Of a stretch of DNA of 64,000 nucleotides, positions 33,401 to 48,400 are shown one piece after another; within the stretch, counting starts at the first letter, position 1, and each line of letters opens with the position of its first letter. The translations under genes were made by a program, and so were the position numbers. The notes beneath the pieces are model-generated. The model searched no databases. It was not told where the DNA came from and saw nothing but the letters and a program-made list of their open reading frames with translations. Source of the DNA: Myoxocephalus aenaeus (taxonomy: Eukaryota > Chordata > Actinopteri > Perciformes > Cottidae); the NCBI GenBank assembly GCA_038501785.1, contig JBAMJR010000154.1:4534001-4598000 (forward strand), written 5' to 3'.

Positions 33401-36266
33401 TTGTCTAGTTTCAAATACAGCAGGCAACATTAGATTTAATTTACTGTTGTGACTATTTTGACGATGATAAGTCTCTTTTTAGCTCTGTTCTGAGAACAAT
33501 GGCAGGTCGTTCAGCTGTGAGATGTGCTGCTTTGAGACCAGCTAGTTGTTAACTCAGCCATTCTGTGCTTGCCAGGTACAGTGAGGTGAATTTATTAGAA
33601 CTGGAAACACGATTGATGACAATGGAGTTTGTAGATCATGAAATCAAAACGAAAAAGGGGTGAAATTGCTCAGTGAAGCCGAGGGGAACTGCAGAGCAGA
33701 GCGTTCAATGAATGCAGCTTCAAACATAAACTTAAAAAAAAGCCTTAATTACTACATGAAGCCAGTTAATTTGAGACACTGTGAGGATATGTAAAAGGCA
33801 TTGCACATACTACACTGTGTGATGTACTTACCTGCTGGGAGAACCCACAGAAGAACTGGTACAGGAACTGAGGGAAGATGAAGCATACATTCTGGAGAGA
33901 GGAGAAAATAAAACAACACACAGAGAGAGTGATCAGCTTGTCACAAGGACACATTAAAATATTTGAAGAATTTAAAAATGCTGCGATCTACACATCTCTG
34001 TTTATGCAGAGACTGTTTGCTATAAGCTCACTGAGTGGGCCGCACAGAGCTGGCCTGCCAAAAGGGAAAAAATGAATGAGTTGGCAGGGCACTGCCGCCC
34101 ACACCGATCATGGTAGCCATGAATCCAGGAGCGAATGTTCCATGAATCCGGTAATCTGTCAGAGTAGCTGCAAAATCGGGTTCTTTTGAACTCAGTGTTT
34201 CACTGGGAATTAGCATAAAGTGATTAGAAGTGTGAGCCAGTGGAGCGCACAAGACATCCGCCTCGTACCTTGTAGAAGAAGTACTGAACAAGTTCAGCAA
34301 TCCGGATGTAATAGTAGTGGCCATGAACGAGGAGCATCTTCTTCAGGTGTTTGAACTTGGGGATGGCATAGTCGCTGTTCCTTGCCGCCTGTCGGCCCTC
34401 TTTCCCCATGATGCCTTCAGGAGAAAAAGGAGATTGGTTACATACAATATGATTAGGAATATAACACAGCCATGTAACTTATGAAGGTTTTTTTTCTAAA
34501 TATAGAGACGAGAGCCCAACTAATATACTATAATCACAAATATATTGTATCGTTGTATGTGAGATAGTCAAATAGAAATCAAGTGCATGCATGTTTTATT
34601 AAATTGATTTGTAGGTATATGTGGCCATTTTCTATAAATCAAGTTCCATTTATCATTTTTTTGTATAGTTAACAATTATAATAATTTATTTAATAATTTA
34701 TTCAAGTGAGGATTTCTGTTGAAAGACTTTGATAATAAACGTTTACTATCTCAGTACATATCTGACACGGATTCTCGGCAAAAATGTTTGTTGACATTAT
34801 GTGTGTGTGTGTGTGTGTGTGTCTGTGTGCGTATGTGACCCATACATCGTTCATCATTACGTGTTGAAAGGTACTCACCAATGCCCACATGTGCTTCCAA
34901 GATCATGCTGACATCGTTGGCCCCATCGCCGATGGCGAGGGTTATGGGGTGCTCCTTGGAAGCTTTAATTAGCTTCACAATCTGCAGAAGCAGAAGCCCA
35001 ACGTCAGTCACTCCCAATGTTGGTCACGGAGGACCGTGCCTGGGCTACATCTGTAGAGTGAAGTGCAGCTCTCTCACCTGTGCTTTCTGCAGTGGGGCCA
35101 TCCGACAGCAGAGCACGGCGCTACAGTTGCGACAGATATCTAAAAAGATCTCTCTGTAGTTGCCGGAGCCGGCGCCCTCGTGGTTGGACTTCAGCACCGC
35201 AGAGAAAGTGGCCCCGTCGATGATCAGACCGAAGTCGAGGCAGTCGACTGACAACCTGGATGGAAATATCACAGATCCATCAACAGGGAGCTTTGGTTTT
35301 AGCCAATTGTAGATCAGGAAATATTATTTATGATTATATGATACATGGATCCACAGCATTTACCGTACAAATTGTTGTGTATTCAATGTCAAGCTGCAAC
35401 TATCGAATAATCAATTACACCGTCATAAAATGTATCAGCAAACAGTCTGACAAATCCTTCAGATGAACCATCAGAAGGATTTATTTAAAGTTTTGATGAA
35501 AAAGTGTGACGGTTCCAGATGTGATCATTTGCAGCTTGTTCTTGTTTTACATTTTTGTAAATTCCCCTTGGACTCCAAACTTGTGTTCACTATTTACTGA
35601 GAAAACAATGAGCGCTGCAGATATACACACGCATTATCTCGTACCCAGAAATAGAGCGTTGTCTGAGAACAGTCCTGTTGAGCTCGAACAGAACGTCGTG
35701 CAGACTCTGCTCCTCGGTGCGTTTCTTGGTCAGCTCGAGGATCTGGGTGCTGCGGCGGAACAGCTTGCTGGCGTAGCAGGTAGCCGCCGCCGTCTCCATC
35801 TTGTCCCCTGTCAGGACCCAGACTTTCATCCCGGCCTTGTGCAGGGACTCAATGGTGTCTGCAGCTTTCTCCTGGAGCCTGCGCATCGATAAGTCGATAA
35901 CTGTTTCAGCCTCCAGTGCGGTAGGTTAAAGCATCCATCAAAACTTCAATCAATCAACTACCAATGCATGAACAACCCTGTCCCTGTACCAGTTTATCTA
36001 CAACGCAGTCAAAGTGTCAGGCAGCGGATAGAACTATACTGGACTCTAACTTGTGAGAGCTCAAACACATCTTCCAACAGAGCAGAAAATAAAATGGAAT
36101 AAAGGAAACAAAAAGGCACAGAAGTAAACGTAGTGAGTCACCGATCAGAACCCGGACTGAATCTTTTTTTACCCTCATGAGTCATTACTATACTTTGACG
36201 ACTTCATCATGACTCATTAATCTTCCCCTTTGTCCCCCCGCTGCTGCAGTGTTTTTAAATCTTTCC

Positions 36267-36307
<41 letters not shown>

Positions 36308-39300
36308 TGGCGACCAACCTGTCCTCCACTGCCGTCGCTCCCAAAAGCACAAAGTCCCTCTCGATGATGTCATAGGCCTGCGCCAGCCTCTGCTCCCTGT
36401 CCTGCAGGGCCAGCTTGGCTTCGTTCAGGTGATGACACGCCTCCTGGTATTCGGACTCTGACAGCTTTCGATAAGCGACACACAGAGTCCGCAGCCCCTC
36501 CTGCATTACAGTGAGGAATAGAGAGATGGAGGGTTATCATATATGGATATATATAGATTATTTAATAGATTTATTCAAAAAATTGGCCTGATACAATGCA
36601 CCAAAACTGTACACTTACAACAGCATTCTGCTCCACCCGGGCTTTCACTTGCTCCACCTTCCCAGAGATGACTCGAGGGAAAATGGATGAGTCTGCCCCC
36701 TTACAGAACAGCAGGCATTCTCCTGAGATGACACAAACACACACACAAAAAACATTTCAAACAAACTGAAAGAGTCTGGTGTCCGATCATGGATTGATAA
36801 AATGCATGAAGATAGCATTGAGTACATCCTACCTGAGCTTGACTTGACTATGACGCTCATTCGCCTCCTGACAGAGTCAAAGTTCAGCACATGGAGCAGC
36901 TCAAATCTGAAGGAGAGACAGACTTTCAATGAAGGAGTGTATTTTTCTGAACGTTCCCTTCTTTCAGTCTTGCAAATGAATTAAAACGAGTCCACATCGG
37001 ACCAACTCAGCTCTCACTGCACATTGTCCTTTTGTCCAAGTAGAAAATGATGATGAAAAGTTAGGGTTAACTTATAATGAAAAAGAAAGTAATATCAAAA
37101 ACTCAAAAGCAATTCCAGGGTTTGATCAGACTTTTCAAGGGTGGCTGTTTGTCAAATAGTGACTTCAACAGACACCTTTATCTGCAGTACAATGAGGTTT
37201 GATAAAGTTTTATAATTCTTTTTTGTGTAATTTTATACTATTTCTTCAGCAGGTCACTTACTTTGTCACTCTTGCCGTGTCAACACATCCACTTCTAAAA
37301 TATGCAAACTGTAACTCAAATGAAGTGAAACTGAAAATATCAGTCTGAGGTTGGAGATTTAAATTACGTGCATCTAAAGGTAGTCTGGGAGTTTGTGTAA
37401 AAGGCAAACATATTCCCTACAAATGGTGAAAACAGCAAGTGTGAGAGTAGAACCGTTTGCCTTCCCATTCCCTAAAAAGCCTTCACATCTGCTGGATGCC
37501 CCCCTCCCCTCTCTGGCTCCCCTGCTTCCTTAAAATAGCTCCCTATTGACAGGCCACTGCAGCGAGTGATGGGTGGAGAGAGAGGGTGGCTACATGAGCA
37601 CTTCCTATGGATCAAAACGTTCGACACTTCCCACAAAACCACTCTCTAATGGAATCTTGCTGCCTTTCATTCTTCCAGATCAGTTGGAGCATTTTGATCC
37701 GATTGAGTAGTTTCTAAAAACAACCCTGTTTTTTTTCTCTCCGTTGAACATGTAACACAATCCGAGAGCCCTTTCTCTCCAGGTAGCTGATGCATGACCA
37801 CAACTCCATCAACTGAATGACTCCCGTTTTATCTCCTGTGGTGAAACCACAAGAGACCTCGAACTAACCAACCTTTCAATCTCATCGTCTTTGTTGAGGA
37901 TCTCCATGTAGTTGTCCTTCAGTCTCAGATAGGTGTAACCCAGCCTGGCAACGAGACAGAGACAGAGACAGAGAGATTCTCAGGATCTACATAAACTGTG
38001 CAGCATTACTCACTTGTGCCACACTTGGAAAGCTGTTCTGAAGCATTTAGCGTAACCTGAGCACAGCTCACACATACACTTACGACAGTTCTTCACATGT
38101 GTGAAAGCCATATGTGAAACTGGGATTTGGACCATGTGTCTCACATGTGTCTGCGGCCACGTGCAGAGCAGAAATAGCCCCGCGTTAAAAAACAACGCAA
38201 GGGTCCGTGTCGGTGTGGCCACGGCGCTTCAGGTGAAACACGATCCAGGAAGTTCGGTTACATACAGAAACAGTTATCGAGTCCTTTATTGTCAAGCAGT
38301 GGTGTGTTCTTGACTGGCTACATGTCAGTCAGTCTGTGTTCGATCTGTTGTTGTTTGTCTCACTTGCTGAAGAACAAACAACGCATCCAGTTTTTGCTAA
38401 TGTGTGTGTGACTGTGGAAAGTGATTTTCAGCTAAATATCAAACATAATGATTCATTCAAGTTTAATTTATCCTGGTCGTCTTATATTGGGGGACTATGA
38501 ATATCAATAGCTACAGTTCTCTGACACTGTTCATGTGATGTGAATGTAAACACTGTCAAAATGAAGCTCGAAATCTAAACTGTTTGAAGTTTGCGTCAAA
38601 AACAAAAAGAGACACCACCCTATTTATTACTGAAGGGCTGCAAAGTCATCTTTGCTAATGTTGTGTTTTAGTGTGTTTACCTTTTCATTCCCTCCACCAA
38701 AGCCACCTCGTCCGGTGAGGAGGAGATGTAGAAGGAGGTGGGCTTGCCCTGGTGGATGCCCCTCTTGATGCCGTCCACCGTCTCCTCCTCCTTCACCTGC
38801 ACCGTGTGACACAGGCACAGCGCCCGGAAAAACAGATCCTCGTGTTCCTGCACACACAAACGCACATTCAGTTCTACAAATGCAACAGTTAAGTTCATTT
38901 CATTTGCAGAGCATTTGGTTTCTCAGTTACTATTAAAAACAGCAATATTGAACTACATTGCAATAATGCAGCATATCCATAAAATCTGTTTTTTCTGCAC
39001 TTAACGCTTTGGCAGGGAGTGCCTTTCTCTCTCTCTGGTCATCTGTGGTGGCTTCTGCTGCTCATGCTGACTACACACATTTTTCTTCTATTACATCTAA
39101 ACTAATTACTGTTGCCACAGCCAGAAAAGCGAGGCTCATCACTTTTCTGTGTACCAGAGGACTTTTTTTTCTTCCCCCATGTAAGACACAGCAAACACTT
39201 AGGGGTTACAAAGACAATGTCAAAGTGTTCATGAACTGAATATGCAGGCTGCATCCCTACTGTGTTGATCAGCAAAACAAACATTTGTTCTCCTGCCTGA

Positions 39301-39692
39301 CAACGTGACATGTTAGTTAATCCGCGAGCACGGCTTTCTGTCATTTTCAACTAAAATATGTTAAGAGTTGCCTTTATTCTCGTCTCTATCTCTATTCGAT
39401 AGCAGAGTTACAATGCGTCTATTCAGGCTGGATTTAGAAGCCTGCGTACTTTGTGAAACACACATACTTACTCTCCGGTATCCTCCAGGTGAGGAGTCGA
39501 TCATGTCTATACTGGAAGCAGCGCTGAGGATTTGGCCGTTGCAGATGGCATGCGGGACGTAGACGTTCCCATCGACGCAGCATTCAATAAACTCCATGTT
39601 GTTCTCGGTGAGAGTGCCTGTCTTATCAGTAAACACATACTCCACCTGGGAGGGAAGGAAGATACTGTAATGCAGATACTGTATGCAAATGA

Positions 39693-39757
<65 letters not shown>

Positions 39758-42700
39758 CACGTACCTGTCCCAGCTCTTCATTCAGGTCAGAGGTGTTGAC
39801 CAGCGCTCCCTCCCCCAGCTCTTCGTCGAACATTTCTTCATCCCAGGTGATAAAATAAGAGCCCAGGAACTTCTGCATCTCCACCGTCACGTACATAGAC
39901 ACCGGGATGATGTAATTAAAGAGGACCATGAAGGCCAGGAAGTCTGTGAATGCTCGGATCACCTGGAAGACAAGGCGTCAGGTGTGAGGTTTTAGGGAGC
40001 CGAGATTTGGGACTGGGTGTAAAGACTGTGTTTTTGAGTGAGAGGTCGATGAACTGACCACGTGGCGCTGGCGCTCGTTCTCAGTCCTGTGGTTGTACCA
40101 GGGCTCGTCCCGGTCCGGAGACCACTGCCAAGCGTATTTCAGAACGGTGTTGATCACCGCTTTACTGATCAAGATGCACAGATACACGACCAGAAAGGCA
40201 TTCATCGACCTGCAGAGAGGCGGAGTCAAGATCAGGAAGAGGAAGCGGGAATCAATCATACTTTAAATGTTGATCATGCAGGTGAAGGAGTGGGGACGTT
40301 AAGCATACTTTTCTACAGCGGAGCGCTTCTGAGATTTAGACTGGTAATTAAGCGCCATCTTAGTCTCCATACCAGTGTAGACTGCAACAGCTGAGGGGAG
40401 AGAAAACCCTGAGTCATCAAGCCGATAACCACAGCAGCAGTTCCTCAGCGCAAACATTCAAGAGACATTAAACAGTGAATCTGCATATTACTACCATAAA
40501 TATGTTGTGTGTTCTTCAGTGTGGCTCCTCTAAGGAGCAAATTCTCAGCCCCAAGTGGTCTGCAAGAATGAAACAGAATCCTTGGCTGTTTTTTATTTCA
40601 GAAAAACCATTAAAGACATTTGATTAATTGAGAAAAAGAGTTGGCCATGTCAGTAAAAGCTATACCCGAGAACTGAAAACAGAGTATCTGCCTACGATAG
40701 AATTACTCTCACCTCGCCACAGGCTCTTCTTTGTCCTTGTAAATATTGATGCGTCCCACAAATCTGCAAAAGAATCACAGCAGTCAAATCGACAGGGAAG
40801 ATCTTCTTCTCAGAGGTTGTGGATGATAATATGTGCACAAAGATGCATCAGCGAGCATGTGTCACACTCACTTGTAGAGGTCAGGCTGTGGTTGTTCACA
40901 TTCGATAGTGGCATGTAGCGAATCCACCTCCTGCTCCGTTCTAAAGGCCATGGTATCTTGTACTGCATAATAGGTCTGAGATAGGGAGGTGGAGGAAGGG
41001 GGGTGAAGAAGAAGACAACAGAGGGAAATGTCACCCGCAGGCACTAATGAGAGCAGGGTTCATTTGACTCCTCAGTCTGGCTTTCAGCTGATTTTCAAAA
41101 TGACTGGGCGAGCTGTTACAGAGCGCTCCACCGGATCAGCAGAGGAGGACAGCATGCTGGGATGGTGAGCACATCGGGGGGTCACGCCCCGGGGCATGTA
41201 TGAGGAGAGTGGGTGGAGCACTCTACCATATGCTGTGCGGTGTGTGTCTGTGGGCGGGTTTGACCAGTCTTGTGGGGACACGCATCTGATTACACGGTCA
41301 CATTGTGGGGACTCGCCTTGATTTTGGGGGCAAAACGGCACGATCCCATAATGTAAATCGTTACATTTTAGGGTGAAGACTTGGTTTAAGGGGAGAGTAT
41401 GGTTAGGTTTAGGTTTGGGGTCAGGATTAGGCCGGTAGTGGTTATGGTTATGATTAGGGTAAGACTCCAGGAAATAAATGTGTGTTAATATAATTTCTCA
41501 GAAAGTCATGAAAACCCAACTGTGTGTGTGTATGTGCTCAGCCATGTGTTAGGTTATGTGAGTGACATGAATGCACATCAGAGGGGAAGTGAAAATGTGA
41601 AATGCCGTGCTTACATCATTATGCATTGTTCATGTGTTGATTGATTGAAGTGTAGAGATGCAACTAACAGTTACTCTCATCAACGATTAATCTACGGATT
41701 ATTTTCGAGATTGGTTGATGTCAGAAAAAAATGGAAAATGCATCGCAGTTTATGTGATGTTTACAAATTGTTTGTTTTGTTTGATGAACAATTTAAAACC
41801 AAATATATTCAGTCGATTATCACAAACTGTATGACAAAGAAAAGCACGCTATCTTTGACATTTTAGAAGGCGTTAAAATTAGCTCACATGTTTTTTTATT
41901 ATGATAAAGCTTCCCTGTTTTGTGATCAAATAGTTAATTTAACGATAAATGAAATGCTATCTAATCAAAAGCCGGCACTAGTCCTGGCACCTTGTGACTG
42001 GACTCCCCGTCCAGGCTGGCAGTGGTGACGTAGCAGGTCCCATCATGGCGGCTGGAGGAGAGCAGGATGAGATCACAGGGGAAAGTCTCATCCTCCCGCA
42101 CCACGACGATGTCCCCCACCTGACAGAGCAGGAAGTAAGGGCTTTAACGCAATAATATAGGAGAAGCATTTTGAAGAGAGCTTCGCGTAAACACGAATGG
42201 TAAGAGACAAACACGCAGACCTGCGGTAAATCGTCTGCTCATCCTTTACCATTCCTTTTTTTCAAAGGATTGAGAAATTGCATAACGGATTATGCTTGCG
42301 GAGCAGCTTAAGCTCTGATAAATCCCATCTCCACGGTGACCATACACATGACACACGCTCTCTGATTTTGCATGATTAATATATTCATCATTATTCCTGC
42401 TCCCTATTCACACACTAATCCTCTCCGTTTGATCTCTGGTGGTGAGAAACCTTGATATAGAAAGCGCCGGAAGACAGACAAAGGGAGACAGAACGAGGCA
42501 CCGCGAGAGTCTCTGTTTCCTGAATTAAAATGTCTTTCTCGCCGTGACATCCAGCCAAAACTACTGCTATGGCAACGCAAACTATACGGTTCTGTAACCT
42601 TTAAGGCCGGGCAGCTGTATTCAAGCCTTATTCTAAGATGCCCCTCAACATCCCTCGACAAGAGCAGCAGACGCAGCAGAAATGAGATGTACCGGCGCCT

Positions 42701-45363
42701 ATTATACCATATACCCTGCGACACAATGGAGAAGCAAGACTGAGATACATCGGATCTACACGTCTACAAAGGAGGTGCTGAGCTAGACACTCACGTTATG
42801 TAGTCTAACACCTCCGTTTTCATTTATGCCGGGATGATGCGAGATAGATATCTGCAGAGTAATATGCCGGCTCAGTGAAACTGGTTCATGTTTTTCTAGA
42901 GAAATCTCCACCCCTACATCCCCTTCCAGGAATAGGACCACTGAATAAAACAAAAACCATATTAATGGACCTCACATTGGCTCTACTCTATCGTCTCGCT
43001 GCTGTATTGTGCTGAGCTCTGCAATCTGTCTTGAAAAAGTAACACTGTTGGATTTATTCATCTCCGTTGTGGAGTCAGGGTTTCTGCAGTGTTCACCACA
43101 TCAAGTGTAAGACTTTTAAAGACCCTTTTCACACCATGTAGAATGCAATTTAAGATATTTTTCTCACTTAAACCCGTCAAAGAATCACAGAAAACTGGTC
43201 GAGACAATAAGGCCGACATTTCTTTCTTCACTGCATTCATTCATCAACATCAAGCTTGTTTACGACATGTCGAATGGCGCTGACTAGAAGTCCACAGAAA
43301 AGGACTGAACAGCCTTCTTCATGCACAAGTCACTGGATTCATGTAAACCGTCTCCTGACAGCCCACAACTAGAAAAGAAGATATAAATAATGAAGTGAAA
43401 CCTATAGCTAATGTTATTGTCTATAACAGGTAAGACATAAATATTTGAGACATTTAAAAAAATAATATTGTGGTGATTTATTCAATGTTTTTTAAGACTT
43501 TTCGACCTCCAGATACCCTGACAGTCCTTTCTATAGACCAGTGACCTCAAACTATGTCTAACTTCTGGTTGGTGAATATTTGGCGTCCTGTAAGTTACCT
43601 CTGATCTTGTGAGTTTTAGATGAAGCAATATAGAGGCTTGAGCGTACACTAGCTTTTGATTGTGTTTATTCCTTCAGTAAAATAAATTATAGTTTATTGT
43701 GAGTCGTCCCCACATACACTGCCCTGCTGCCGTAAACGCTAAAAATAGTTCCCAGCAAGATGCTATTGACTGCTAATTTGAGTAAAGACTGCAGCTGTTT
43801 TAGGAGATGTGTGTTTTCTTCTTCTTTTATTAAAGTATAAATTTGTGACACATTTTTGATTAATTATCAGTTGGGATGATTATGCTTGGGACCGACACAG
43901 ACAGGGTATAGCATATTGAGAAGCGGACTAATGCTTTTCATGGGATTTGTTGACAATAATGAGAATATATAATAATGCAGCTCGGTTCCTGTAAGACTTT
44001 TGTCCTGGTTGGGCTTGGCAACACCTGTGTTTGTGTGGTAACTGCTTGTGCATATTCATAATTCAGTTCCCAGATTTCCTTTGTCAAAGATGCAACAGAC
44101 AAAGAGCAACTTGTGTGCTGGTTTACAGACAAAAGATGGGCCCAGAGGATTCCCTGTGACACTTTGAAACATGGCCGTCAAAAGTGTCGCCTAATGTGTT
44201 TCTACTGAAGTCAAGAGCAAATGTCTGCGTTAAAAATGAAATCCGTTCTGAGAGGGTACTCCATTTGAATTCAACAGTCACCATCAGTAACAATACAAAC
44301 TACTTTATAAAAAGGCAATAACCTATAAATACCCGCCATAAATACTGAGACATTTTCGAGAATGAAAGCGCAATACCAAACACTGATCTGCTGTTGCATC
44401 ACAATGACATAAGAGAACATCGCTGGATGATGACAGCAATACCCTCACTCATGAAATACATCAGTCCTGCTCACTTGCCACGGGACTCTCGCGTAGTGCA
44501 CCAGGGGCCACTGGACCTGTCCCTCTACTACAGTTTCAGGGCAATTAATTGGTGGGAAAGAGAAGCGCGAGAGACACAGAGGAAGCGAACAAAGTTTGAG
44601 AGAACGAGAAGAGGACAGTGTGAGAGACAGTGACAGAAAAAGAGAGCTATGCAGCAGAGTGCTGTATGTTGCTGTGTGGCCTCAGGTGCTGTGCTGCTCT
44701 AATGAGGCCATTCTTACCCGTAGCTTGTGACTCTGTGTTCTCACCACCTTCCCCTGCTGCACCACGTCCACCGGACACTCGTTTATAGAACAGTCAGCCT
44801 TGTGTCTGAGCCAGTCCTCATAGCCCTGAGAGAGCAAGAGGGAAGCAGAGAGAGAGAGAGAGAGAGAGAGATTGTAAGGGGAAAGGAAGAGAAAGACAAT
44901 GAGTTTGTTGGCAGGGGGGTAAACAGAGAATATAGATTATTGTGCAGAAAAAAAATCGAGGCCAGAGCATAGTATGCGATCAAGAGAGACGGCGGCGGAG
45001 AGGTGAAAGTCATACTCTGTAATTAATTAGCATTGTGCTCCCTGGGCTCAGTGACCGGTTTCCTGGATTTCTAGCCAAAACGTCAAGTTTTAGATTGATG
45101 TCTCAGCAAAGCTCAGGCTACCTTCGGCAGAACAGCTCTATCTATCACTGATAGTACCCCCCATCCCTCAGTACCGGGACGCGGGAGAGAGGATGCGTCT
45201 CCCAGGGGCATGGGATCTTCAGTTAGAGTGATTAACAGAGAAGACCATTCATTATCATATTTCTCACATCACCAGACATAGTCAATGGCATGTCCTTTCG
45301 CTGGGAGAGGAATGTGTATATTCAGATAATAGAGCAGCCGATTGGCGGAGAGTGAGTGAGCGA

Positions 45364-45414
<51 letters not shown>

Positions 45415-48400
45415 TGTGTGCGTGCATGCGTATTTGAGGCCGGGAGTTGTTGTGTGAGCGGGGATCTTTGCTGGCAATATTTCCCGGAAATGTGTGCATG
45501 TTTTGTTTGTGTCCTACCTGTTTTATTGCGGTGACAGTGATAACAAAGAAGAGGGGCAGGCCGCTGGTGACTGGGCTCGTGGGGGTGTCGATGATAAGCT
45601 GCAAAGGAGAGGAAGAGTGGGAGGAAGGTGCACGGGGGGGTTTAAAGAGGGACAACAGAAAGGAGAGGAGAGAGGATGCCAATTAACGCAGAGTAAGGAA
45701 GTGCAGCAGGGAAAAAGCTTCTGTATTAAGGAATCAAGCACCAATCGGGCACCTGTAAAGTATTCAAGTAATCAAATACTGTTAAATTTCCTCCATCTGC
45801 ACTCCATTCTGGGATAGTTTACGTGTGCTTTGTTTCCTTTCCCATGTATTAGAGACAGTACCTATGCATATGCAGAAAGTAATAACAAAGTCGGACCTAG
45901 AGGTGTACAGACATCGCTTCCATGCCCTGTTTGTCCTGTTAAGAGGGTGCAGTATTTCACATGTTACTGATCAAACACAGCACACTAAGACCTCAGCTGT
46001 GGCCGTGTTGCATTCTGGTCTACGAAAGGAGACTGCTGGTAAAGAAATAGCTGTATCCTCCTCCTCTAGGATGAATTTGTCCTTGCATGTTTCTTCAACA
46101 TTTGTTGCAATTTAGTAGCTCAAGGAAAAAGCTGATTCTCTCTGATTTAGACAGACAGACACTGAGCAGGACAGCACTCATTATTTTAGGATAATATGGT
46201 GTCATCAGATTCAAATTATGTTGGTAATCCTCATCCAGGTAACCAGGAAAGGATTTCATTGTTAATCTTGGATAACTGCATTTATTTTGAAATCAGGGAA
46301 CAATGAGAGTCTGAACTGCTATCAGCACTCGTTTGATTGGCCAGTGCACACGATTGCTTAAAGAGACAGCACCTTTTACCAACCTGAGTTAGTTTAAGCC
46401 TATGAGGATCTGAAAGTAAAAAATGTAACATCATAACTGATCATTTCTACTGTTTTCCCCAAGGTTTTACGCATTTTAATTCTATCAGAAACTATACGAA
46501 AATGTTGACAGTTTATCTGTTGGTACAGATGTTCCAAGTAAGGGAAGCAAATTTCGCCAAATTAGCTGCTGTGTTGAAATGTTGTCACATGATGTTCTGG
46601 TTCCACAGATCCAAGAACAAGTTCGACACTCTGCACCATCTAACTAATGTTTGCAGATTTGCACCACATGCATTTTAAAAAGACATATTCTTGGAAAATG
46701 ACTAGCACTAATCTACACTACTTAGTTACTTATGTAAAAATGAGGCAGTGTTCAGCTTCCAAACTCTTCGAGAATTTGTTTAGGTCTTTTTTTTCTTTTT
46801 CATTTTTGTTTGTTTTAACAAATGACAAATAGACTCATTTCCTTGGAGCTTCATGGTGTAAAAATGACCACTGCTTATGGTTTTCATAAAAAGTCTCACC
46901 TGGACTAGAAATATGAGCAAGAAGTAGAAGTTAGCGATTCTTCTGAACTGCTCAAACAGATTCTTGGGAATGAAGTTCCAGGAGGTATACTGTGGGACAA
47001 AGCGACAGCAGAATTACTATCGCACATGAAAACAGAAAGGGAGACAACTGCATATTATCATCCAGACCCTCTGGGGAGAGAGACGGTGACGCACAGTTTG
47101 ACGAAAACACGCAAAGTGCAATGTGTCATCCTTACAAAAAACATGGCCACAAAAGAGATTACATGGTTGTCTCAAGACAAAACAAAAGCACGGGGAGATG
47201 ACGAACAACGTTACGGCTCCGACTCAGGAGACGTGGCGCGCTCACCTTGGAGGAGACGATGCGGTTGTCGGGGTAACGCTGAGGGATGTAGGCCTCGGCT
47301 CCCGGAGGAGGTTCTTTGTGACCGATGTACACCGTCCGACTGTCCACCCAGATCTCCTCCCCCACACACTGATGGAGAGAGATATATGTATCGTTATAAA
47401 TAGCATTACAGGAGGAGAGGGGAAAATGGGGTTAAATCACAGTGTTTAGCCTCGTAATGTGTTCACTTACAACACAGAAGCTATTTACTCTCATTATGGA
47501 ATATTACACTCATAACACTTTGCCAACCGCCCTCACAAACACCTTACAACCAAACCCAAATGTCTTGACAGCCATGCTTTAATTAAATGCAGGCTGGCAA
47601 CGCCCAAGGAATTCAATTCTTTATCTTCTTTTAAGCAACGTAAATCATGTTGTCCTTTGTTTCAGCACTAACCCATGCTGAAATAATTAGAAAATTAATT
47701 GATTAGAAAATGAATCATCAAGTTATTTATCAGGCAAAAATGCTTAAGTTAATGATTTGTTGCTAAAACGATAAGCACTTTGATGATGTCACAATGGAAA
47801 TGGAAAAACGTCATCCACTGACTACTTTACTCATAAACGTTGTCCTAAACAACCAAATAAAGTGAAAATGAATTAAGGGCAGCTGACACAAGACTGTTGC
47901 ACAACTTCAGCCGCTACGAAGACCAGACCAGACTGAAGGATGAGTGCATGTATGTCGATGTGTGCACGCGGAATCGGCACTGAGTCACACAAGTGTGGTT
48001 TCATCATTCATCTTCTCACTTCTTCCTGCAGGACCTCTCTGCAGTCTGCTCCATGCTTCCATTACTCTTCTACACAGAAGCACAACAACACGGTTGGTTT
48101 TACTATAACAGCCTGGTGCTGTGACACAAAATTATTAAAGCACATTGGACGTATGCACACTTCAAACTCAGTTCATCTCTCATTTACGTTCCATCTAAGT
48201 ATCTCCCAGGGGCCTATCACGGTGCATTCTGGGAGCACAAATGTTTTCCAAGGTGTCCTTCATCAAACACTAGTGTAGAAAGAGAGCACTAAAATAAAAA
48301 ATAAAAAGTGGAGGGAGCTCGGCATTCGGCTGTTTGTTTCCGTCTGGCTTGCTACATGGCTCCTAATGCTTTGGCCTGAGCCGGCAGTGTGAGCGTGGCC

